Source: Impatiens glandulifera
Lineage: Eukaryota > Streptophyta > Magnoliopsida > Ericales > Balsaminaceae
Length of the DNA stretch: 64,000 bases
NCBI RefSeq assembly: GCF_907164915.1
Contig: NC_061863.1
Coordinates: 3,285,840-3,349,839 of the forward strand
Reading direction: 5' to 3'
Of the stretch, positions 49,704 through 59,445 are shown one piece after another. Numbering within the stretch: position 1 is the first letter of the stretch; the number at the start of each line of letters is the position of its first letter. The translations under genes and the position numbers were made by a program. A model generated the notes under the pieces. That model searched no databases and was not told where the DNA came from. It was given only the letters and a program-made list of their open reading frames with translations.

Positions 49704-52272
49704 ATGGATTTAAACTGTTTTCAAGAAACCGAAACACCGAACTTGAACAACCCAATAGATGAAGAACTTAACCTGAACAGATCAACCCCTGTTGAACCCG
49801 AAAGGTACCCTAAACAGATCTAGTGGTTTTGGGACAAGAAAGGGTCCTTCCTTGTCCTGAAATGGTTGGTTTCGGGACAAGAAAGGACCCACCTTTGTCC
49901 TGAAATGGTTGGTTTTGGGACAAGAAAGGGTCCTTCCTTGTCCCGAAATGTGTGGTATCTTGAAAAAAAAAATGTTGTGTTTCGGGACAAGAAATAGGTG
50001 GTTTCGGGACCCGAAAGGGTAGTTTCAGGACCTGAAATAGGTGGTTTATGGACTTTTTTCTTACGGTTTCACTTAATTTTTGCAGTCACATTCCTAGTGT
50101 TGGAATGACATTTTCCTCCGAAGAACAACTTCTTGAATTTTACACATCATATGTCCACTTAACTGGATTCGGCATTACCAAATTAGGGAGCAAAAATGTA
50201 GGTGGTAAGAGGAAATACTTCAGCGTTGGTTGTGCCAAGAGTTTTATGAAAGAATCGAAGGCAAAAAATAAGTTCCATCAGCCTAGACCAATAACGAAGA
50301 CAGATTGTAAAGCAAAAATTAATGTTGTTGTTCGAAATGAAGGAGAATATGTGATAACAAGTATTTCTCTTGAGCACAACCATACATTAAGCCCTAAGAG
50401 AATACATCATGTTAGATCCTACAAAGTAATTGACGGAAATGTAAAGAGAAGATTGGATACAAACGATGAAGCTGGAATAACTGTGGTCAAAACATTTCAA
50501 TCACTTGTAGTTGAAGCTGGAGGGTATGAAAACATGTCTTTCGATGACAAGACATGTAGAAATTACGTTATTGAAGCACTCACTAATTATTTCTTAAAAA
50601 TGCTAACCAGGAACTCAAACTTCTTCTACCTTATTGATTTGGACGAGGAATCCCGAATTAAAAACGTGTTTTGGGCAGATGGTAGGTGCAGGACTGCTTT
50701 TGAAGATTTTCATGATGTTATCTCTTTCGATACAACCTATTTGACAAATCGCTATGACATGCCTTTCGCTCCGTTTGTTGGTGTTAATCATCATGGTCAA
50801 TCCATTTTGCTATGATGTGGGTTATTGTCAAGTGAAGATTCAAATTCTTTCAATTGGTTGTTTAGAACTTGGTTGGAATGTATGCATGATAGATCTCCAA
50901 ATGCCATAATCACAGACCAATGTCGATCCATGGCGATTGCAACTGAGAAGGTATTTCCTAAAACTCATCATATATTTTGTTTGTGGCATATAATGAAGAA
51001 ACTTCCTATAAAATTTGGAAGCCATACTGAATACCATCTAATAAAGAAGAGGCTGAAAAATATAGTATACAATTCCATAAATATTCAACAATGTGAAGAG
51101 GATTGGAATAGACTAATTGAAGATTATCAGTTGGAAGATAATGTTTGGTTGAAATCTTTGTATTTGGAAAGATTTAAATGGATACATGTTTATGTCAAAG
51201 GACAATTTTGGGCCGGCATGTCAACGTCTCAACGGAGTGAAAGTATGAACGCCTTCTTTGATGACTACGTGCAGTCCAAAACATCCTTCAAACAATTCGT
51301 CGAGCAATATGATAGGGCTCTGTTGAGAAATATCGAGAGAGAAAAGAAATTGGATTTCCAATCGTTTAATTCTTTGACACCAACTGTAAGTGGATTTGCC
51401 TTTGAAAGGCAATACCAAACCTTCTACACTCCAGATATATTTATATTGGTTCAAGAAGAAGTTAGAGGTTTGATGTTGTGCGACATCTCAGTCATTGAAG
51501 AGGAAGGGGCAGTTTGTATATTTAGAGTTGAGGAAATCATTTTGGGGATTAATGGAGAACATGTAAGAGATGTTTCTTACAAAGTACATTACATAGAAAA
51601 TGATTGCAATGTGAAATGTCAATGTCGATTGTTTGAGTTCAGAGGTATTTTGTGTAGGCATATCATGGATGTGTTGAAAAAAATGAGGGTGAATGAGGTA
51701 CCAATGTATTATATAATGGACCGGTGGCGTAAAGATATTAAGCGTGGGTATCAAAATATCACCAACATTTATGATTCAGATATGTCTGTAGAAGAAAAAA
51801 ACGTCACAATAGTCTAACTCGATTGATGCAAGAGGTTCAACAAGTTGGAGTAAAATCTGAAGTCAGTTGTTCTTTTTGGATGAACGGAATAAAAGGCTTG
51901 ATGGAACAGTTTATGTCACTTAATCATGGAAGCACTGAAGCATCTAAAGACCAAAGTACAGAAGCATCTCCATCTCCATCTCCATTTCAATCTCCCGCTA
52001 CATCCATTTTGATACACTCTCCTAACAAAGTTAGAAGTCGAGGACGACCACCAACAAAGAGAAAACAATCTTTAATTGAAAAAATCACCAAGACTTCGAG
52101 ATCAAAAAAGAAGGGAAATACGGTCACAACATCTACAGTTTTGGATTCAACACAACAACAACAACAGCAATGGAATGATCCACTTTCAACTCAATTATCC
52201 TTCACATCACTTTTGTCCTCTCAAGTATATGTCGAAGATAATGCGTGTGGGGATAACATTCAACGAAGATAG
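49704..52272 (+). pseudogene. FAR1/FRS-type MULE transposase, broken
   Basis: Exon 1 is 49704-49804 (MDLNCFQETETPN start); exon 2 is 50086-52272. The splice joins in frame as EPE-S-HIPSVGM. About 760 codons. Exon 2 starts with a FAR1 zinc-finger DNA-binding domain (Cys at VGCAK and TDCKAK, His at LEHNH). Next is the MULE DDE catalytic domain: VISFDTTYLTNRY (first Asp), AIITDQCRSM (second Asp) and TSQRSESMNAFF (Glu). A SWIM zinc finger follows (CQCRLFEFRGILCRH). The tail has an AT-hook-like RGRPPTKRK. Breaks are a TGA at 50813 between the first and second Asp, and a one-base frame change at or next to the A7 run 51795-51801. The product would excise and insert the element in the nucleus. Confidence 0.88.
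49821..50047. repeat. Palindromic minisatellite array A (transposase intron 1)
   Basis: Repeats of GGTTTCGGGACAAGAAAGG and TTGTCCTGAAATGG, including one TTTCGGGACCCGAAA palindrome. They lie wholly inside intron 49805-50085. This is the most diverged of the four arrays. Confidence 0.85.
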
Positions 52273-52372
52273 TATTTATTTGATCATGTTGTTGTCACTT
52301 TGAATATTTTTACATTTTTATCATATCTTTAACGAAGATAGTACTTATTTGATCATGTTGTTGTCACTTATT
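52264..52372 (+). repeat. Duplicated transposase 3' end
   Basis: AACGAAGATAGTATTTATTT-GATCATGTTGTTGTCACTT at about 52,262 recurs at about 52,330 with one change, so the last codons and stop region of the transposase gene were duplicated about 69 bp downstream. Confidence 0.8.
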
Positions 52373-52676
52373 TTTGTCCCAAAACAACATTTAGGGTCCC
52401 GAAACCACCCATTTCGGGTCCTGAAACACCATTTCGGGTCCCGAAACGTCTCATTTCGGGTCCTGAAACCACCCATGTCGGGCCCCGAAACCACACGTTT
52501 CTTGTCCCGAAACGACTCATTTTGGGACCCGAAACCACACGTTTCTTGTCCCCGAAATGACGTTTTTTAACTCGTATTATACTTGTTTCTTGTCCCGAAA
52601 TGGCGTTTTTTAATTCATATTATACTTGTTTCTTGTCCCGAAATGGCGTTTTTTAACTCATATTATACTTGGTTTT
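52373..52676. repeat. Palindromic minisatellite array B (between the two MULE genes)
   Basis: Units such as CATTTCGGGTCCTGAAACC and TTTCTTGTCCCGAAATG. Near the right end, a ~43-bp unit (CGTTTTTTAACTCATATTAT plus TTGTCCCGAAA) repeats three times at 52,560-52,676. It lies between the transposase stop (52272) and the protease-gene stop (52760). Confidence 0.9.
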
Positions 52677-53844
52677 CTTGGTTTATACTTTATACTCAGT
52701 TTAAATTTATTATAACTGAAGACTAGAAAATAATTGAACACAAAAATGTACTAAATTAATTAAGAGTTTCTCTTTACATACAACTTATACGTTTCAGGAC
52801 AATCTTCTTTTAAAATTTCCAGAAACTTATTTAAGATGTTCTTCAGATTTTGGTTCAAACTTGAACGGATGATCATTGCGGTGTATTTCACTCGCAAAGC
52901 TTCAAGCATTCCCTTTGCCTAAAAAATGATAATTCAGCGGTTATTTATTCAAGATTTGTGAAACAAATAAAATGTGAAAATATGTAACTTATATTTTTTA
53001 TGGTTATAGCACATTCCCAATTTGCATCGCCCATGTAAGTATGAATATGTCTCATGCAGTATATTGCGCAATCCGTTTTATTTGAACTGTCTTGACAAGG
53101 TAAATTCAAAACATTGACCGGGAATTGTGCAATTTGAGTTGAGATCTCTTAGTCGATAGTATTGAAGAACTCCACAACGTTTTGTACCTGTTTTACAAAA
53201 GAAGTTAATAAACACTTTAACATACATTATGTGTAAAAAAAACTTCAACATTACCAGTTTCCGAATTGTGACATATTTATGTTCTCATTCTATATCTGGG
53301 TCCAGTGGGAGGTTGTCGAGGACTTCAATTACTTTCTTCGCAATGTTGATGACAACAACATAATAATGACTTTCGTATAAAAATGGGAAAAATATCTGCA
53401 AAATTATCACCAAGATTCAGATGACATATATATGAGCAAGAATAAGATAATATAAACATATTGGACTTACCAGATTAGCAGTTTTCATGTCTTCGGGTGT
53501 TATTTTGAAAATTCTCATTTCTTCAATCATTATGTCAATAAAAAGGTCTTTCGTTCTCCAAAAGTCATGCAAATTAAATCAACATGACAATAAGACAATT
53601 GGTTTATACAACAATGAAAGATATAAAGACTTACAGTAAGGACTGTTGAAAAAACGATTTTCGCTTCGGAGGATAACTTGCAGTGCAATGTGATCATGTT
53701 TGCCCACGCATCAATAATACCACTTTCAACATGGCATTTATTTTTCATGGATTGAAATTGCTCGATGTTGATATTGGTATGCTCGGATACATACAATACT
53801 TCCTTCCTAAAACCACATAAAGAAGAAATCAAGTTTGAAAAAGT

Positions 53845-54092
53845 CATTTCGGGACAAGAATCACCTATTTCGGGTCCCGAAACACCATTTCGGGTCCCGA
53901 AACCACACTTTCGGGTCCCGAAAGGAGGTGTTTCGGGTCCTGAAACACCATTTCGGGTCCTGAAACACCATTTCGGGTCCTGAAACCACCCATTTCGAGA
54001 CCCATAACAGCCAAACACATAAGAATACACATAAGAATTCAACTTTCGGGTCCCGAAACCACACTATTTCGGGGCCCGAAACAACCAATTTT
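53845..54092. repeat. Palindromic minisatellite array C (protease-gene intron)
   Basis: CATTTCGGGTCCCGAAACAC-type units, about eleven, with several perfect TTTCGGGTCCCGAAA palindromes. They lie entirely within the intron between exons ending 54142 and starting 53808. Confidence 0.9.
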
Positions 54093-56264
54093 TAAAACCA
54101 ACATAATATAACCAACATCAACTAAGAAAGATTGATTTACCTTGCATTCTCATCATCTTCATTTGCAAAAATGAACCCCACAACGACTTCATCTCGGTAA
54201 TCTATCATGACAAAATCGTAGAAAACTTGATTTCTTTGCTTGTTCTTGATCATATATTGACTTTGAAGGCGTGCTGGAATTTTCATGACATCGAGAGGAT
54301 ATTTTCTATGTTTTTTGACCAATTTTCTTCCTTTCAACACCACTTTAGGAACTTCTTGACCAGCCTCTTTTTTTACCACCAAATCATGTGCAACTTCATG
54401 AATTAAGGTGTGCGTCATATATGGAGATTTAAGGTGTGCTGGAACTTTCATTTGTCGCACAGGATTTTTCCTTCTTTTTCTTGGAGCCACCTCTTTTCCA
54501 TCGTCCTCAATTTGACACCCCTTATCAAGACCCCCTTCATTTTGAGTAGCAGCCTCCTTGTCAACGGCCTCATCAAGACCCCCTTCATTTTGAGCAGCAG
54601 CCTCCTTGTCAACGGCCTCATCAAGACCCACCTCCTTGTCACCGGCCTCATCAACACCCCCCTCATTTTGAGCAGCAGCCTCCTTGTCACCCCCCTCATT
54701 TTGAGCAGCCTCATTTTGACCGGCCTCTTTGTCACACTGCTCTTCAGTTGGTGTTTGATCCTTGAAGTATTTATGCATGGCATTCCTGAAAAGTTTATTC
54801 TTGTCCATTGCTCTGTAAATGTGCATGGAGTTGTCATACAATGGCATTGCATCCCAGCCTGAACTTAAAGATTCCATTTTTCTCATGGCTTTTTCAAGCA
54901 TCACTGTACATTTCGTAACCCACACCAAATTCTCTGTAAAAGTCATTCTATCTAAGTCCGGAGCTGTGTTCAGAGGTGTTATATTAAGAAATGGTTGGTC
55001 ATCATTCATAGTCCTTGGTGGTGACCTCTTTCTAGGTGGTGACCTCTTCCGAGGTGGTGACCTATTCCTAGGTTCTGTTGTTGCCGCCGCCTTTGGGGTC
55101 TTAGACACCCCATCATTCATATCATCCTCCTCCTCGTTCTCCCCCACATCCCCGGTAGTGGAATGCGTCCCAGAACGCTTCCATGTCCGAATCCTCCATT
55201 ATCAAACTCTGTATCCAGCCTAAACTTCAACGTTGTGTCATTCCAACATGACAGTATAGGAAATCGTCGCTCACTAACTCCTCCCAGTTCAGGGTTGCTC
55301 ACCCTATACACGTAGCATAGCTGAAAACATACATATGTTAAAACTAAATATTTTTGAAAACATGAAAATGAATTAGTGATAACTTACGATAAAGAACGTA
55401 TGTGGTCCTTGGAAATGTCGTTTTTCATTCTCCTTCACTTTTGCGCATGATTGAACTAATCATTCAAATACAAATTTGTACCAATTGAACTTCTTGATAT
55501 TGTCAACATCTGAAATAGATTTCAGAATTCTATACCTTCAAATGAAAAAAAAAACATATTTGAGGATTATTTAACAATACATATTTGTTGTCATGCAATT
55601 GAAAATAATAGAAATAAGATATACATGGATAGGTTACTAGGGTGATCACACTAGAGAAAGCAACTGACAACAAATAATACGAAGTCTATCTTGAAATTGT
55701 TGTCAGCAGCTTTGTTCTCAATGATTTTGATCGGCATAGCAGTCGCTAAAGGAGCGTCATTAATAGGGTTACCCCATCGAGTCCTAAATGCCTTCAACTT
55801 GTCATCAGTCTCGTTATTCTGATATTCTACAATGTCCAGCTCCCCTCTAGGGAGACCCAATACCATACGAACGTCATCTTCTTCGATTTTCACTTCTTCA
55901 CCATTCTCTAGGGTGAATGAACATTTATTGCAGTCAAACTGTCTAACTAGATAACGAGAGATCTCCCCGGGACATTTTGAAAGCGATAATGAAAGTAGAG
56001 AGCCAAAGCCTATTGACTTCACAGCATCTTTTTGTTCCTTAGACAGCATTTGAAGAAGATTGAAAAGGCCACTAGACGATGTCCTAGTTAAAAATAAGTT
56101 ATGGGGGCTGTTTTGGGAGCTGTTGCTCTGGGGGATTTGGGAACTGCTTTGGAAGCTGCATTGGGAGTTGATTCTTGGACATTCCTTTTACGTTTATTTG
56201 CTCTACAAAAACAAAAGATTAACATTTAAAAACCATGAAGCAGATAATCACATAAATGAAGCAA

Positions 56265-57125
56265 TTCGGGTCCTAAAACCATCCCTTTCGAGTCCTAAAA
56301 CACCCTTTCGGGTCCTGAAACCACCCCTTTCGGGTCCCGAAACATCCATTTTGGGTCCCGAAACTATCCATTTCGGGTCCCGAAACCACACTTTCTGGAC
56401 CCTAAATTCAACCAAATATTAAATTATCCAACTTTCGGGTCCTGAAACCTATCATTTCGGGTCCCGAAACCACAATTTCGGGTCCCGAAACCACAATTTC
56501 GGGACCCTAAATTCAGCCAAACATAATATAATAGCACTTTCGGGACCCATAACACCCTATTTCGGGTCCCGAAACCACACTTTCGGGACCGTTAATTCAG
56601 CCAAACATAATATAATAGCACTTTCGGGTCCTAAAATCACACTTTCGGGACCTTAAATTCAGCCAAACATAATATAATAGCACTTTCGGGTCCCGAAACC
56701 TATCATTTCGGGTCCTGAAATCACACTTTCGGGACCCTAAATTCAGCCAAACATGAAGTTATCCGACTTTCGGGTCCCGAAACCCATCATTTCAGGTCCC
56801 GAAACCACACTTTCGGGACCCTAAATTCAGCCAAAATGATATAATCCCACTTTCGGGACCCATAACACCCTATTTTGGGTCCCGAAACCACACTTTCGGG
56901 ACCGTTAATTCAGCCAAACATAATATAATAGCACTTTCGGGTCCCGAAATCACACTTTCGGGACCCTAAATTCAGCCAAACATAATATAATAGCACTTTC
57001 GGGTCTCGAAATCACACTTTCAGGACCCTAAATTCAGCAAATACATAATAATTTTAGTTTTCGAGACCTATAATTCAACCAAACACAATTAAATCATACT
57101 TTCGGGTCACGAAAGCTTTGTTTCG
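56265..57125. repeat. Palindromic minisatellite array D, with higher-order repeats (protease-gene intron)
   Basis: More than thirty TTTCGGG(T/A)CC units in 860 bp. Between them recurs the spacer AATTCAGCCAAACATAATAT, and a block beginning CACTTTCGGGACCCATAACA occurs at 56535 and again at 56848, a higher-order period of about 313 bp. The array is inside the intron 56203-57239. Confidence 0.92.
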
Positions 57126-57539
57126 AGACCCATAATATAGCAAATACACAATAATCATAGTTTTCTCCAACCCTAACCGCAAAACCCTAACCCTAACCGC
57201 AAACCCCTACGATTCTAAAAGAGAAGATGTCTTATTTACCTTGTCCTTGGAGATCTGGGAGATCATGGAGTCTTGCATGGAGATTTACTTGGACCACCAG
57301 CCTGAAAAGAAAATATTACGAAATGAACACGAAGGCGGACGATTCTGAAACTGAAATATTAAAGAATAGTCTCTTACCATTTTCGATCGAAAGAAGAAAG
57401 TAGAAGTCGGGATGCCGAAGAGAAAAATCGCCAGAGAAGAAGCCGGTTCGTTCGCCGGAAGTGATAAATGAAAAGAAGAAAGAGAAGAAAGAAGAAAAAA
57501 GGGAAATGGAAACTGAAACGTTTCATTTTAATTTATTTT

Positions 57540-57619
57540 TTTTTCTCTCTCCTAGCTGGCAAGACCACGTAGGATTCGTGGTCTTGCTTTCGCTAGCAAG
57601 GCGTTGTGTTTATCATTCC
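57540..57619 (-). repeat. MULE right terminal inverted repeat
   Basis: Inverse of the left arm with about ten differences in 80. Its hairpin GCAAGACCACG (57559-57569) and CGTGGTCTTGC (57577-57587) stays perfect although its sequence differs from the left one. Confidence 0.85.
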
Positions 57620-57754
57620 TTATATGTATAGTTTTTTAATATTTATTTTATTATATTTTGAAATTTAATGAAATAAGTTAGAAAACTTTTAATATAATTA
57701 TTTTTAAAAATGTATATTTTAATTTAATTAAAATGGTTTGTTGTGGGGGTACTC

Positions 57755-58020
57755 TGAAAGTAATATATTTTTTTAAGTTGAAATTGAGATTTTGAGTTCA
57801 AACCTTGTTTTATAGAAACACATTATTAAAATTAAAAGAGGAAGGATGAGTGTACAAATGATGTGAATTAAAAAAAATTAAAATTAAAATTGTGTACAGC
57901 TTACATGTCAAAAACTTCACACCGTTATATTTTTTTTATGTTTAGATAAATATGAGACAATATACAAAATCATAGATACACATAGTTATATGGATAAAAT
58001 TTAGAAATTGCTGCCACTTA
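57755..58020 (+). repeat. Dispersed repeat, copy 2
   Basis: Carries AATTGAGATTTTGAGTTCAA, GATGAGTGTACAAAT, GTACAGCTTACATGTCAAAA and AATATGAGACAAT in the same order as the reverse strand of 41893-42155. The B-box-like TTGAGTTCAAACC suggests a SINE-type origin. Confidence 0.6.
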
Positions 58021-58205
58021 ATGGATAAATTTAGTGTTTTTTCCCTATTTTTTCTAGTTAATTTTGTTTGATTAGTTTCAAACTTAAATTTAGTTTACAA
58101 ACTTATTGAATATATATAAATGATTGGATTGTATATGGTCAAATAATTAAACAATTATCAAATTTGATTTGATAGAATATATCGGACTTAAAATTATAAA
58201 ATAAA

Positions 58206-58213
58206 ATAAAAAT
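58206..58213. repeat. Target duplication ATAAAAAT, left copy
   Basis: ATAAAAAT precedes the foldback element and recurs at 59034-59041 directly after it. Low complexity, but placement is exact on both sides. Confidence 0.7.
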
Positions 58214-59033
58214 TGGGAAGAATGTCAATTTTACACACCAAGTTGTAGGAAGGTGTCAAATTTACTTATTAAGTATCAAAATTCTATTTATATGTATGAA
58301 CTTGTCAAAAAGTGTCAAATATATTTAAAATAACAGAAATGTTAAACGGTGTTAAAATTTTTGCCACATGTAATATCCATATATTTTTTATTTTTTTAAA
58401 TTGACATTATTTTAATTATTTTTTCATTTAAACAAAACTTATTTTTACTTTCTCTTTCATCCCTCCACAACTCTCCATTTTTTTCTAATTTTTCTCTCTT
58501 TGATTAACTCAAGTTTTTTTGGATTTTTACCTTCTTCTAACCTTCAAATGCTCCCTAACTGAATTTTAAATAATCATCATCGTTGGTGGAAGTTTTTGTT
58601 GGCCGATTCCTAAATCATAGACGTTGTGGCCAAAATCTTCATTAGTCGAACCTTAAATCATTGTCGCCATTAGCGGACAATGTCGAATCAAGGTAATAAA
58701 ATTAATAATAAAATTATTCATAGATGAAGAAATGAATAGAGAAATATTTAAAGAAAATGGTAAGTTGTGAGGATAAAGAAAGATAAAATAAATAAGAAAA
58801 GATTTTAATGTTTTGTTTGAATAAAAAATAATTAAAGTAATGTCAATTTAAAAAAATAAAAAATATGTGGATATTACATGTGGCAAAAATTTTAACACCG
58901 TTTAACATTTCTGTTATTTTAAATATATTTGACACTTTTTGACAAGTTCATACATATAAATGGAATTTTGATACTTAATAAGTAAATTTGACACCTTCTT
59001 ACAACTTGGTGTGTAAAATTGGCATTCTTCCCA
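58214..59033. mobile_element. Foldback DNA transposon (820 bp) with long terminal inverted repeats
   Basis: Ends are TGGGAAGAATG and CATTCTTCCCA. The two arms pair almost base for base for about 240 bp (for example ACACACCAAGTTGTAGGAAG, AACAGAAATGTTAAACGGTG, GCCACATGTAATATCCA on the left, each inverted on the right), and weaker pairing continues inward. It is noncoding. The 8-bp ATAAAAAT duplication fits hAT-type insertion, or a MULE whose 9-bp duplication has drifted. Confidence 0.85.
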
Positions 59034-59041
59034 ATAAAAAT

Positions 59042-59445
59042 TATGTTTGGTTCAACCTTTCTTTATTTAAAGCAGAATCTGTTTTGCTTTTTATCACCTA
59101 ATTTTCTCTTGTTTGACTTAATTTTTATAATATTTTTTAGCAAATGATTTATTTCTTACAATTTTGTGAAAATGAAATAAAATTAGATTCCAAGAAAGCT
59201 AAATTTTGATTTATTTTTTTTTAACACACAATGAAACTAAATTTTCCTCCAAACTATTTTCAGGATTCAAGTACATAGATTAATGAAGAAGTTCAAAAGA
59301 AAAGCAATTAAAAGGATTATAAAACATAAACTTAACTAAAACAAGAAAAGATTCACTACAACACTTAAAATTCATGAAAATAACACAATAACAAAATTAC
59401 ATATATAATTATTATCTTAACTAGTTCCCTTAGAAATAACATTTT
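59042..59445. other. Downstream region of the GDSL gene
   Basis: The 3' UTR of the GDSL gene must lie at the right of this segment. Otherwise AT-rich with nothing recognisable. Confidence 0.5.

Larger units (their letters stand above)
52760..57380 (-). pseudogene. Ulp1/SENP-like cysteine protease gene (C48) of the MULE, broken
   Basis: Inferred exons on the minus strand: 57380-57378 (ATG), 57301-57240, 56202 to about 55650, about 55540-55385, about 55320-54142, 53808 to about 53636, about 53570-53472, about 53400-53280, 53190 to about 53000, about 52922-52760. The N-terminal part (LSKEQKDAVKSIGFGSLL...DDVRMVLGLPRG) is the DUF1985-like region seen ahead of plant Ulp1 domains. The middle is a repeated acidic linker (DKEAAAQNEGG units). 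The C48 domain has IIDAWANM, His in SHYYVVVINI, Asp in VLDNLPL, and Cys in SNKTDCAIYCMRHI. At least five stops or frame breaks occur (for example in the second exon, near 56,095, about 55,465, 53,305 and 53,150). The family cleaves SUMO or SUMO-like conjugates; the role in MULEs is unknown. Confidence 0.75.
49338..57619. mobile_element. Mutator-like element carrying FAR1-type transposase and Ulp1-like protease genes
   Basis: An 8.28-kb element bounded by ~80-bp terminal inverted repeats. The plus strand encodes a FAR1/FRS-type MULE transposase; the minus strand encodes a Ulp1/SENP-like cysteine protease with a DUF1985-like N-terminal region. The genes are tail to tail. Four arrays of a TTTCGGG/CCCGAAA minisatellite occupy introns and the inter-gene space. 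No 8-10-bp target duplication is recognisable, so the insertion is probably old or its ends drifted. Plant MULEs carrying Ulp1-like genes are known (recalled as Kaonashi in Arabidopsis and CUMULE in melon). Both genes are broken, so this copy is not autonomous. Confidence 0.88.

Noticed and set aside
52349..52570. Open frame of repeating SRN/SGPE peptides (also 53530-54088 and 56060-56422)
   Set aside because: These are translations through the palindromic minisatellite, whose period happens to stay open in several frames.
54410..55223. Long plus-strand frames opposite the protease gene
   Set aside because: Antisense shadow of the repeated acidic linker; composition follows the minus-strand codons.
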